This document shows, piece by piece, positions 29,040-36,847 of a stretch of DNA of 64,000 bases (the stretch's first letter is position 1; every line of letters starts with the position of its first letter). The position numbers and the translations under genes were made by a program. The stretch is from NCBI RefSeq assembly GCF_002846395.1, contig NZ_PJMU01000001.1:806001-870000 (forward strand), given 5' to 3'. The notes beneath the pieces are model-generated. The model had not been told where the DNA came from. It saw only the letters and a program-made list of their open reading frames with translations, and made no database searches. The DNA is from Pontibacter ramchanderi (GTDB lineage Bacteria; Bacteroidota; Bacteroidia; Cytophagales; Hymenobacteraceae).

Positions 29040-29585
29040 TTAGTTGTCCGTGAGTACATTTTTAGACTCCACTTCCTTTTTGATATTCGCGAGTCCGTCC
29101 TCAAACTCCTCTCCTACGGTACTGTCGATGAGCAAACCGGAGAATTTCCGGATCGGGTTGTCGCCCATGTATTTTTCTAAATGCCAGGTAAGCTTGGTCC
29201 CCTCCTCGGTCTCCTCCAGTGTAAAAGTGCTGTGCGCCTTGTCGCTTTTCTCAAACTCCAGGTCAGTTACCAGCTTTCTGGGAGGCTCCGCCGAAACGAT
29301 CGTCACCGTTCCCTGCCCTACACTACGCCGCTGGCTGGTCCAGTTCAGGCTGGCTCCCACCGAAGGCCCTGCATAGCTCACTAGTTTACTTGCGTTGGAA
29401 TGGCGGCCCGGGAGCCACTTTGGCCAGTTCCGCAAATCACTCAACTGCTCGTAGGTATCTTCCAAGGAGGCATTTACAATAATATGGCGCTGAATATGGA
29501 TCTGGCGCGGCAGGCTAATGGAGATAATCCCTAGGATTGCTGCCAAGGTCACGAGACCTAATAAAATAGACCTGAATGGGCTCAT
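29040..29585 (-). CDS. SRPBCC family protein (polyketide cyclase-like)
   Basis: 181 residues. One N-terminal membrane helix (ILLGLVTLAAILGIISI) anchors an SRPBCC/Bet v1-type domain: IHIQRHIIVNASLEDTYEQLSDLRNWPKWLP, then SWTSQRRSVGQGTVTIV and LTWHLEKYMG. The START-like fold binds hydrophobic ligands in a deep pocket; the ligand is unknown. Similar membrane-anchored SRPBCC proteins are common in Bacteroidota. Convergent with the DUF421 operon. Confidence 0.82.
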   Translation of the reverse strand: MSPFRSILLGLVTLAAILGIISISLPRQIHIQRHIIVNASLEDTYEQLSDLRNWPKWLPGRHSNASKLVSYAGPSVGASLNWTSQRRSVGQGTVTIVSAEPPRKLVTDLEFEKSDKAHSTFTLEETEEGTKLTWHLEKYMGDNPIRKFSGLLIDSTVGEEFEDGLANIKKEVESKNVLTDN

Positions 29586-29660
29586 GTACTATCGTTCGAA
29601 CGTAAAATTTTATCAAATAGAATAAGGTCAATACAATTTTTAACTTCTCATCAAAAATGA

Positions 29661-29690
29661 AAAAAACCACAGCTGTTACGCTGTGGCCTT
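29661..29690 (-). terminator. Terminator of the disordered-protein gene at 29787
   Basis: CCACAGC (29667-29673), six-base loop, GCTGTGG (29680-29686). Reading leftward the stem is followed by TTTTTTTC. Confidence 0.75.
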
Positions 29691-29786
29691 TCTCAGATGG
29701 AAATTCAATACTAATGTATAGTCCCTTATACGCAACCTTATAAAAAAGTATACAAGGGTTTAACATCATTTTTTGCGCCATTTTGG

Positions 29787-30332
29787 CTAGTATCTGCCGC
29801 TCTTGTCGCGCGAGCCGTAGTGGTCGTCGCCAAAGTCACGGAACTCGTCGGCATTGCCGTAGGACGCGTCGTGGCGATATCCGTGGTTGCCCCTGCTATC
29901 GAAGTTGCGGTACAGGTCGCCCTCCTCCGGATTGTCATAGTTCGGGTTGTAGCCGGTGCTGTAACGGTAGCGGGTTCGCTCGAAGCGGTCGGGGTTGTAA
30001 AACCGCGGATTGCCACGACTCACGCTACCCAGGTCGTTTTCGGTGCCGTGCGGCAGGCCGTATTCGTCGTGCCGCGGCACTCCGCTGTAGTTGTTGGTTT
30101 CGTAGGTCGTGTTGTAGAAGTCCTCCATGGTTCCGCGGTAGTCGCTCTCAGGCATGCGGCGCGATTCCTCATACCTTGCCCGGTACTGCCTTCCCGCCTC
30201 TTCATCTTCAGGTCGCCGGTTCCAGTCGGGGCGCTCGTTGCGATAGTATTGTTGGCGTGGCCATTCCTGTTCGTTGTGGCGGTTGTAGTCGCCTTCATCA
30301 TAATCTCTGTAATCTCTCATTGTTCTATTCAT
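29787..30332 (-). CDS. Intrinsically disordered Arg/Tyr/Asp/Gly-rich protein 1
   Basis: About 181 residues from ATG 30332 (MNRTMRDYRDYDEGD); an in-frame ATG at 30320 is an equally possible start. The sequence is almost entirely R, Y, D, G, N, E, P and H, with no Cys and hardly any aliphatic residues or Lys; repeats such as RYRYSTGYNPNYDNP occur. No signal peptide. Composition predicts a disordered chain with Arg-Tyr sticker pairs that could phase-separate or protect against drying. That is inference. It is downstream of the related gene at 30386 and separated from it by a hairpin. Confidence 0.75.
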   Translation of the reverse strand: MNRTMRDYRDYDEGDYNRHNEQEWPRQQYYRNERPDWNRRPEDEEAGRQYRARYEESRRMPESDYRGTMEDFYNTTYETNNYSGVPRHDEYGLPHGTENDLGSVSRGNPRFYNPDRFERTRYRYSTGYNPNYDNPEEGDLYRNFDSRGNHGYRHDASYGNADEFRDFGDDHYGSRDKSGRY

Positions 30333-30339
30333 TTGAAAA

Positions 30340-30373
30340 GGCAGCCGCGGAAGTGCTTTCTCCCGCGGCTGCC
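30340..30373 (-). terminator. Hairpin between the two disordered-protein genes
   Basis: Perfect 11-bp stem GGCAGCCGCGG (30340-30350) / CCGCGGCTGCC (30363-30373). Reading leftward it is followed by TTTTC and then the start of the next gene, so it could attenuate rather than end transcription. Confidence 0.65.
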
Positions 30374-30385
30374 TGGTTATACATC

Positions 30386-31060
30386 TTAGTGTCGGTTGTG
30401 GCGGTCTTCGGAGCGCCGCTGCGGTCGCTTCTCCTGCCCCCAACGGTTGAGGTTGCTGTAGTAGCTGTCCTCGCCAAAGTGCTCACGCCCCTCGGTATGG
30501 TTTCGGCCGGCAAAGCCACCGCTGTAGTCGTTGTCATACATGCGGTTGCCCATTTCGTAGCGTCGGTAAGATTCGTAGTCGCCAATAGAGGAATGTCCCT
30601 GGAAATCGCGGTTGCCCCGACCTATCGTATGCCCAAAGCGCTCGTCCGCCATACCTGTGCGGGTCCAGGCATTGCCCGTGCGACGCATGTCTTCATAGTC
30701 ACGGTTGCTGTAATCGGCCTGTGGGTCGTAGTGCCGGCCGGAGTTGTGTCCGTCATTCGGCACGTAGCTCATGCCATAGGGGTTGTCCTGCCCGCCGCTT
30801 CTGCGCGAAGCGAAATCTTCGCCGCTGTATTGTGCCCCACCGGGCTGAAAGCGCCCCTGCCGGGAGCCGTACGCGTGGTCTATGTTGGTATTGAAGGTTC
30901 TGGTGTCATAGTAATCGTCTTCCTGCCCGCCGTAGCCACTGTTAAAGCGCGAATCGACGGTGTAGTTGCCGCGGTCCGAGTTTTCGCCGTGGTGATGGCC
31001 ATGCGCCCAGCGCGGCTCCATGTTACGATTCTCCCGGTTTTCTTCTCTGTTGTTTCTCAT
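30386..31060 (-). CDS. Intrinsically disordered Arg/Gly/Tyr/Asn-rich protein 2
   Basis: 224 residues starting MRNNREENRENRNMEPRW. Same composition as the neighbours at 29787 and 31193: rich in G, R, N, D, Y, S and H, with a histidine cluster (AHGHHHGE) and a C-terminal RRSEDRHNRH tail. No Cys and no hydrophobic core. Repeated units like RxGxYxxDSRFNSGY are visible. It is divergent from the gene at 31193 across a 132-bp shared promoter region. No named family is recognised. Confidence 0.78.
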   Translation of the reverse strand: MRNNREENRENRNMEPRWAHGHHHGENSDRGNYTVDSRFNSGYGGQEDDYYDTRTFNTNIDHAYGSRQGRFQPGGAQYSGEDFASRRSGGQDNPYGMSYVPNDGHNSGRHYDPQADYSNRDYEDMRRTGNAWTRTGMADERFGHTIGRGNRDFQGHSSIGDYESYRRYEMGNRMYDNDYSGGFAGRNHTEGREHFGEDSYYSNLNRWGQEKRPQRRSEDRHNRH

Positions 31061-31192
31061 AGCGTTAAGTTTTATTTCCTACATAATCCAGCTACTGTTT
31101 ACGGGCATGCGCTTGCTTAGGGTTAAGGAGAGCGCGTAAACTCACTGCCCGTTTGTTCGTTTATAGAGGATATACCAATTCAAGATAAAACT
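31061..31192. promoter_or_regulatory. Shared divergent promoter region of disordered-protein genes
   Basis: 132 bases between divergent start codons. No clear TAnnTTTG match was found for either direction, suggesting an alternative sigma factor, for example a stress sigma. That is inference. Confidence 0.35.
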
Positions 31193-31864
31193 ATGGACAG
31201 CTATAATAACAGGAACAACTGGCGCGATGATCGAGACGAACGCAGAGGCGAGGGTCGCCGCCTGGACGAATCGCAGTACCGTGGCGCCTACCGCCTGGAT
31301 GAAGACGGAAGGTATAGCACCTATAACCGATCCCGCAAGGGCGACATGGCCAACGCAGGCCGCGACCGCCAGAATGAAAGCCAGGGAGGCGACTACGTAT
31401 ACCGCCGCAGCCGTAACCTACAGGACAACGACGGTTATACCGAGCGCCAGTACCAGCAAAGCTACCGCGGTGAGCAATCCCGACAGGAGGACTACAGCAA
31501 TTTCGGAGGCCGCTACGGAGGAAGTGCAGGTATGCGCGATCAGCGCTCCGACTACAACGAGCGCGGTATGAGAGGCGGCAGGCAGTTTGGCGATACTTAC
31601 GGCCGCCGAACCTCGGGCAACTTCGACGGCGATTACCACCCGGACAACTACCCGCAACGCCGTGGCGAAAACTACGGCAACATGGCCGGCTCTCTCAGCT
31701 ATGGCTATGACGGCGATCGCAATTCCGATCCGGATTATAACCGGCGTTACAACCCACTGACAGGTGAGTTGCGCCAGCGACAAGGCAATTACGAGCAAGG
31801 TCAGTCGCGCCGCTACGGTCCACCGGACCGCACGGCTTCAAACCCGGATTACGACCGCTACTAA
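31193..31864 (+). CDS. Intrinsically disordered Arg/Tyr/Gly-rich protein 3
   Basis: 223 residues starting MDSYNNRNNWRDDRDERRG. Composition and style match the two genes at 29787 and 30386, with RGG-like segments (RGMRGGRQFG), YGG and RxYN repeats and no Cys. A more structured motif NPLTGELRQRQGNYEQG occurs near the end. RNA binding is possible given the RGG-like composition, but there is no direct evidence. The stop codon lies inside a 16-bp terminator arm. Confidence 0.78.
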   Translation: MDSYNNRNNWRDDRDERRGEGRRLDESQYRGAYRLDEDGRYSTYNRSRKGDMANAGRDRQNESQGGDYVYRRSRNLQDNDGYTERQYQQSYRGEQSRQEDYSNFGGRYGGSAGMRDQRSDYNERGMRGGRQFGDTYGRRTSGNFDGDYHPDNYPQRRGENYGNMAGSLSYGYDGDRNSDPDYNRRYNPLTGELRQRQGNYEQGQSRRYGPPDRTASNPDYDRY

Positions 31865-31912
31865 GGTATAGCGCACTTTCACCTCATCAGGAGCAGGTGC
31901 GCTATACCTTAG
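31861..31912. terminator. 16-bp terminator built on paired AGGTATAGC motifs
   Basis: CTAAGGTATAGCGCAC (31861-31876) and its exact complement at 31897-31912, enclosing 20 bases. The left arm includes the stop codon of the gene at 31193. Each arm holds one copy of the window-wide 9-mer. Confidence 0.75.
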
Positions 31913-31955
31913 GTTAAATCAATACAGTTAAAACCAGAACTAAAACAGATTGAAA

Positions 31956-32201
31956 ATGAACACAGATAAGAATAGAGACCAGAACAAAGATCAAAGTAAA
32001 AGCAATGTGAACGAGGGCAACAAAGTGCCTAACATTCACCCGACTGCCAGCAAAAATCCGTCGGAGCAGGTTGCACGCTCCGAAGAAAACGAACAGGCAG
32101 GCCGCAGCACGGGCAACGAGCCCCGCAGCGGAGGACGCCAGGGTGGCAAGAGCGTAGAAGACGGCGGGCAGGATGTCGGCAGCAGTGCCGGAAGCCGTTA
32201 A
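31956..32201 (+). CDS. Small disordered, hydrophilic stress-type protein (81 aa)
   Basis: 81 residues starting at ATG 31956 (MNTDKNRDQNKDQ); an in-frame TTG six bases upstream is less likely. Made almost entirely of N, D, K, Q, S, E, G and R with no aromatic residues. The end GGRQGGKSVEDGGQDVG resembles the KGG and hydrophilin-type repeats of stress-induced bacterial and plant Em proteins. Together with three disordered neighbours it suggests a dehydration- or stress-response group. Function not established. Confidence 0.7.
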   Translation: MNTDKNRDQNKDQSKSNVNEGNKVPNIHPTASKNPSEQVARSEENEQAGRSTGNEPRSGGRQGGKSVEDGGQDVGSSAGSR

Positions 32202-32221
32202 TTTCTTTTTATACTTATACC

Positions 32222-32256
32222 AAGGAAGGCTGGGTATCTCCCGGCCTTCCTTTTTT
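32222..32256 (+). terminator. Intrinsic terminator
   Basis: AAGGAAGGC (32222-32230) / GCCTTCCTT (32244-32252), extended by GGG/CCC inside, followed by six Ts. Confidence 0.85.
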
Positions 32257-32381
32257 CATGCTTACCCTATTATCCGTATCTTTGGCTATACCTGTCCTGC
32301 TGCTGCAATTCGAAATAACAGCTATAACAGAGGCAAGCAGGTATAGCGGCGAACTGAAAAAGGAACAAGCGGGGATCTTTA

Positions 32382-33761
32382 ATGGATAAAATCAGCGAGA
32401 ACGAGCACCTGGTCATCATCGGCAACGGCATTGCGGGCGTTACCCTGGCGCAGCGTGTGCGGCAGCAGAGCGATTGCCGCATCACGTTGGTGTCCGCCGA
32501 GTCGCGGCTGCACTTTTCCCGCACAGCCCTGATGTACGTGTACATGGGCCACATGCGCTTTCAGGACATTGTGCCCTACGCAGACTGGTATTGGCAGGAA
32601 AAGAAAATTGAGCTGGTGCATGACTACGTGGAGCGGGTAAAGACTTCCGAAAAACGGCTTGTTCTTCGCGACGGCGGCCCTTTGCCGTATGATAAACTGG
32701 TGCTGGCCACTGGCTCCCGCGCCTCCTACTATGACTGGCCCGGCCAAACCCTAAAGGGCGTGCAGGGACTTGTGTCGCTGCAGGATCTGGAGCTGATGGA
32801 AGCAAACACCGCATGTACACAGCAGGCTGTAATTGTAGGAGGAGGCCTGATCGGTGTGGAGATGGCCGAAATGCTCCGTAGCCGTGGCATTGCCGTAACC
32901 ATGCTGATTCGCGATAAACTGTACTGGCACAATGTGCTGCCCGCCGAAGAGGCACAGCTTGTAACCAACCACATCCGGCAGCACGGCATTGAACTGTTGC
33001 TACAAGAAGAGCTGCAGGAGATTCTGGCCGATGACTCGGGTCGGGTGCGTGCCATCCGCACGCGCCGTGGGCAGGAGCTGACCTGCCAGTTTGTGGGCAT
33101 CACCACAGGCGTGAAGCCCAATGTGGATTTTCTGAAAGACGCAGGTATAGCAATTGACCGGGGCATACTGGTAAACGAGTTTTTCGAGACCAGCCAGACG
33201 GATGTATATGCCATTAGCGACTGCGCCCAATTCCGTAATTCGGCGCCAGGTCAGCCGATGATGGAACAGCTCTGGTATACCGGCCGCCTGCATGCCGAGG
33301 CGCTGGCCGCTACCCTCCTCGGCAACCGGAAGCCTTACCAGCGTGGGCCCTGGTTCAACTCGGCCAAGTTCTTCGACATCGAGTACCAGACCTATGGCAC
33401 TGTGCCTGCTCAATTCACGGAGCAGCACGCATCGCTTTACTGGCAGAACGAAGCGGCGACAAAGGCCATTCGCCTGCTCTATGACAAAGAGACGGCCAAG
33501 CTCTTAGGTATAAACCTGCTGGGCATCCGCTACCGCCACGACCTGTGCCACCACTGGCTGCAACAGGGCTATACCTTGCACCGGGTGGTGCAGGAGCTGC
33601 CGGCCGTTAACTTCGACCCGGAGTTTTTCCAGCGCTACGAAGAAGAACTTCTGCGCCAGTACTATACCCGTTTCCCGGAACAGCAACCACCTGTCAAGCA
33701 CAGCAGTTGGTGGGATCTGCGTAAACAATTCGGTTTGTTCTCCAACTCTACTTCTTGCTAA
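32382..33761 (+). CDS. FAD/NAD(P)-dependent pyridine-nucleotide oxidoreductase
   Basis: 459 residues of the NirB/rubredoxin-reductase-like class. FAD motif LVIIGNGIAGVTLAQRV at residue 8; VLATGSRASYY; the NAD(P) motif AVIVGGGLIGVEMAEML at about 148; and YAISDCAQF, the C-terminal FAD contact, at about 270. The C-terminal ~160 residues are an extra domain without CxxC redox cysteines. The stop overlaps the approach to the next gene (14 bases apart), whose product is a multi-4Fe-4S membrane protein. The two probably form an electron-transfer pair (inference). Confidence 0.87.
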   Translation: MDKISENEHLVIIGNGIAGVTLAQRVRQQSDCRITLVSAESRLHFSRTALMYVYMGHMRFQDIVPYADWYWQEKKIELVHDYVERVKTSEKRLVLRDGGPLPYDKLVLATGSRASYYDWPGQTLKGVQGLVSLQDLELMEANTACTQQAVIVGGGLIGVEMAEMLRSRGIAVTMLIRDKLYWHNVLPAEEAQLVTNHIRQHGIELLLQEELQEILADDSGRVRAIRTRRGQELTCQFVGITTGVKPNVDFLKDAGIAIDRGILVNEFFETSQTDVYAISDCAQFRNSAPGQPMMEQLWYTGRLHAEALAATLLGNRKPYQRGPWFNSAKFFDIEYQTYGTVPAQFTEQHASLYWQNEAATKAIRLLYDKETAKLLGINLLGIRYRHDLCHHWLQQGYTLHRVVQELPAVNFDPEFFQRYEEELLRQYYTRFPEQQPPVKHSSWWDLRKQFGLFSNSTSC

Positions 33762-33775
33762 TTGCCAATTTTCAG

Positions 33776-35131
33776 ATGCCTACTACCGTCATTTCACACC
33801 AAGCCGAAGCTCCTGTTAAAGAATCCCACCATGCCCTGAAGGTGGCAGGTCTGCTTCTGATCAGTATCGGGCTGCTAGGTATACTGGTGGCGAGTGTCGG
33901 CGCTGATTACATCTCTCCTGTGCTCACAGGTTTGGGCGGCACACTTGTACTGACAATGGGTGCCCTGCTCTACATCTGGCAAAGCCGCCAGTATAAATCT
34001 CCGGCTGAGCAGAACCAGGGGATGTGGCAACGTCAGGCTACTTCGCGCGGGGCGTCCGCCTGGGTCATTGGCTTCGTGCTTACAGGGTTTTATGTGCTGC
34101 TTTACTGGTTTCCGGACACGCTGCAGGGACTCATACAAGCCATGGAGCCCCTGAGCCAGTGGCTGCGCAACCGCCCGAGCGATCAGTGGTTTCTGTACGG
34201 CACCTTTTATACCCTGGCCGTGCTGGTCATGGGAGTTTATGCCTTGCTCAAGTACCGCACCAGCCGCTACCACATCATCCGGACCCTCTCAGTGATGTTC
34301 TTCCAATTGGGTTTTGCCTTTCTATTGCCAGGTTTGCTTTTGCTGTTCAATAAGCCGGAGTATTACTTCAGCTATTTCTGGCCGCTCAAATACGATTACC
34401 TTTTCCCGGGCACGGTGGATTACCTGATCCGCGACGGTGCTGCCTTGGGCGTGTTCATGGTGTTCTGGGGGGCGGTGTTTTCATTTCTGGCCACGCCGGT
34501 GCTCACCTACTTCTATGGCAAGCGCTGGTACTGCTCGTGGGTGTGCGGCTGCGGTGGGCTGGCCGAAACTGCCGGCGACCCCTACCGGCACCTCTCCGAC
34601 AAAAGTCGCAAAGCCTGGCGCTGGGAAGTAGCCATCATCTACCCGATTCTGGGCTTTGTCATCCTCACAACGCTTTTTCTGTGGATCAACTCATGGAGCG
34701 AAGGGCGCTTGCTGGGTAACTTGTCGGGCGGCTTTGCCCAAACCTATGGCTTCTTTATCGGGGCGATGTTTTCAGGTGTGATCGGTGTGGGCTTTTATCC
34801 ACTGATGGGAAACAGGGTGTGGTGCCGCTTTGGTTGCCCCATGGCTGCTTACCTGGGCCTTTTGCAAAAGTATTTCTCCCGCTTCCGCATTACAACCAAC
34901 GGCGGACAGTGCATCTCCTGCGGCAACTGCTCTACTTACTGCGAAATGGGCATTGATGTGCGCTGGTATGCGCAGCAAGGCAAGCCGATCATCCGTGCAT
35001 CGTGTGTGGGCTGCGGGATTTGTGCGCACGTTTGTCCGCGCGGTGTACTGAAATTGGAAAACGGCCCACAGGAAAACCGCTATGCTGGTTCCCCGCTCAT
35101 CAGGCGAGACGATCTTCGGATCCTGAGCTAG
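33776..35131 (+). CDS. Polytopic 4Fe-4S membrane protein (NapH/NosR/CcoG-like)
   Basis: 451 residues from ATG 33776. About eight to nine membrane helices. Two cysteine groups near the membrane, KRWYCSWVCGCGG and VWCRFGCPMAAY, are the NapH/NosR-type CxxxCP signatures. The C-terminal soluble part holds two ferredoxin 4Fe-4S sites, CISCGNCSTYC and CVGCGICAHVCP. In relatives such a protein passes electrons from quinol or a reductase to a periplasmic or cytoplasmic partner. The upstream FAD enzyme is the likely donor. Confidence 0.88.
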   Translation: MPTTVISHQAEAPVKESHHALKVAGLLLISIGLLGILVASVGADYISPVLTGLGGTLVLTMGALLYIWQSRQYKSPAEQNQGMWQRQATSRGASAWVIGFVLTGFYVLLYWFPDTLQGLIQAMEPLSQWLRNRPSDQWFLYGTFYTLAVLVMGVYALLKYRTSRYHIIRTLSVMFFQLGFAFLLPGLLLLFNKPEYYFSYFWPLKYDYLFPGTVDYLIRDGAALGVFMVFWGAVFSFLATPVLTYFYGKRWYCSWVCGCGGLAETAGDPYRHLSDKSRKAWRWEVAIIYPILGFVILTTLFLWINSWSEGRLLGNLSGGFAQTYGFFIGAMFSGVIGVGFYPLMGNRVWCRFGCPMAAYLGLLQKYFSRFRITTNGGQCISCGNCSTYCEMGIDVRWYAQQGKPIIRASCVGCGICAHVCPRGVLKLENGPQENRYAGSPLIRRDDLRILS

Positions 35132-35227
35132 TATTTATAAGCGGGGCGCTTGCTCTACCTCCTTCCTCACCTTGCGTAACAGCCCTGCCAACCATGGGGG
35201 ATGCGTGAGTCTGCTTCAGTTAGGTAT

Positions 35228-35275
35228 AAACGCATCGCGGGCACCTGCTTTTGACAAGTGCCCGCGATGCGTTTT
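35228..35275. terminator. Bidirectional terminator
   Basis: Perfect 17-bp inverted repeat, left arm AAACGCATCGCGGGCAC (35228-35244), right arm 35258-35274, between convergent genes. Confidence 0.88.
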
Positions 35276-35311
35276 AAGGTGACAGGTAAGCCAGGGCTAT
35301 ACCTGTAGGTA

Positions 35312-35557
35312 CTACTGCAATTCTTCCTGCTCCATGTATTCCCACATGGCATCTTCGCTGGCACCGATCTTAGCCGCATAAAGCAGCATGGTGGTATACA
35401 CAGCGATCAACAGAAAGCTAAGTGGAATAGAGAATACAAAAGACACAACGAGCGTCTTCACCGGATCAGGTTTCGTTTTCATTTTGGTAGATGCATACCA
35501 GAAGAAACAGATGTTAAAGATGCCGGCGAGCGCAATAAAATTGATAATATCTAACAT
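35312..35557 (-). CDS. Small two-helix membrane protein
   Basis: 81 residues with two hydrophobic helices (about 5-22 and 38-62) joined by a basic loop (STKMKTKPDPVK) and a short acidic tail (WEYMEQEELQ). Positive-inside orientation puts both ends outside. No family recognised. Its promoter must lie in the large AT-rich spacer to the right. Confidence 0.65.
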   Translation of the reverse strand: MLDIINFIALAGIFNICFFWYASTKMKTKPDPVKTLVVSFVFSIPLSFLLIAVYTTMLLYAAKIGASEDAMWEYMEQEELQ

Positions 35558-36405
35558 TGGCTAAAAGTTAAATGTTGGTTTTGATTCTTCCCAAGAAGTG
35601 TAGCATTCGGTATATAAAGCCGATAAGCATACATTTTAGTTCAAATCAGGTTTGTGTTTTTGTTGTTAGGTATGAATTGCATATGCGTTTATAGTTAAAC
35701 AGCATAGTGCAATTTAGGAGACATAAACTTAATTCACAATAATTGTTGTAAAAAATTTTAACAATATAATAATACTGCCCCAAAATGCCCTTTAAACAGC
35801 CTAAACGCAGCTAACCACCTGTTCAAATAACTCATAATTAATCACTTACCTTTCACACTCTGCTAACTTGATCAGTTCGAATCCAGAAAAAAATCAAGCG
35901 CATGCAGCGTATTTCCTTTGCTATTGGATTCTCACGCGCTTCAACCCCTCCCGACCATAAAACACCGGAAAGTACATGAGCTCGGCCCTGGCTGGGTGCA
36001 CTGTGTTCTATGCTTCAATTACCAGTTGGCCTAAGCTTTTGTATCAAGCAAGTAATCAAAGCAGTCACCAAATCACCTACCGCTGTGCCTTTGCCAGCAA
36101 CCAACTCTAATATGTCGCTATTCAACGAATACTTAAGTATATTACAAAAAATATTTATAAGATAAATCCAAATTTAAACCACTTAATCCACACGTAAACA
36201 AATGCCACCTTTTCTTAAAAGAACAGTCAATTAAACCATTAACTAAATTTATTGAAAACTAAATAACTATATACCAATCACACCGTACTTTAAAAATACA
36301 ATACAAACACAATAGCTTGAACACAAATTTATAGTATTTAATAAAGGATTCCCCTGCTGTCACAGCACCCTCCTTTATATGTTAAATCTTTTAAGGGATG
36401 TCGCC
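35558..36405. other. Large AT-rich non-coding spacer
   Basis: 848 bases between divergent genes, strongly AT-rich (about 35640-35880 and 36120-36360), with a more GC-balanced island around 35930-36110. No ORF with coding character, no tRNA that folds, no terminator. Either a long regulatory region or degraded sequence. Confidence 0.6.
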
Positions 36406-36765
36406 ATGGAAATTACCAACCACACCACGCACCAGAATCGCCATATCTTCTTTGTTAAGGGTCTTGTGAAACAGCAGGCACTCGATAGAATCCTTCAGGA
36501 AATTAGAGAAGCCCCCACAGGCAGCGCCAAAGAACTTTGGATCGACTGCTCGCACGTAGACCGCCTGCACCTGACCAATAGCAGCATCTGTTCTTTTGTG
36601 AGCGAGTTGCTCAAAATCCGCAAACAGGACGTGAAAGTTGTGCTCTGTGATATGAATGCCACCACCGAGCGCCTATTCCGCCTCCTGCGCCTCGATTCGC
36701 TTTTTGAAAAAGCCAATTCGTTTGAGGAAGCCCGGTTGGAGAAAAAAGCGCAAGCCGTGGCTTAA
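36406..36765 (+). CDS. STAS-domain protein (anti-sigma-factor antagonist-like)
   Basis: 119 residues from ATG 36406; a longer start at 36379 adds nine residues. Pattern: MEITNHTT first strand, RHIFFVKG, helix, KELWIDCSHVDRL as the central strand, then SSICSFVSELLKIRKQDVKVVLCDMN and LFRLLRLDSLFE. This matches the STAS fold; the conserved Ser/Thr phosphorylation region is DCSHVDRLHLTNSSI. It probably relays a phosphorylation-dependent signal; no anti-sigma kinase is nearby. It differs from the three STAS-like paralogues at 6-12 kb. Confidence 0.72.
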   Translation: MEITNHTTHQNRHIFFVKGLVKQQALDRILQEIREAPTGSAKELWIDCSHVDRLHLTNSSICSFVSELLKIRKQDVKVVLCDMNATTERLFRLLRLDSLFEKANSFEEARLEKKAQAVA

Positions 36766-36798
36766 GCTTTGGTTTCTATACTTTTATAAACAAAAAAA

Positions 36799-36825
36799 GG
36801 CACGTATGATGCATACGTGCCCTTT
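36799..36825. terminator. Bidirectional terminator
   Basis: GGCACGTATG (36799-36808), three-base loop, CATACGTGCC (36812-36821), flanked by A and T runs, between convergent genes. Confidence 0.85.
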
Positions 36826-36847
36826 TCTATACCTGCTTATACCTGCG

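Noticed and set aside
29783..31120. 445-codon plus-strand frame across two leftward disordered-protein genes
   Set aside because: Arg/Cys-rich product without domain. It crosses two independent minus-strand genes and their hairpin, so it is a shadow of their codon bias.
29787..32201. Disordered cluster as a pseudogene or sequencing artefact
   Set aside because: Frames are intact, start and stop are sensible, and each gene has its own terminator.
35875..35884. GTTCGAATCC, a possible tRNA T-loop
   Set aside because: Flanking bases do not pair into a T stem, and no acceptor or anticodon stem is present.
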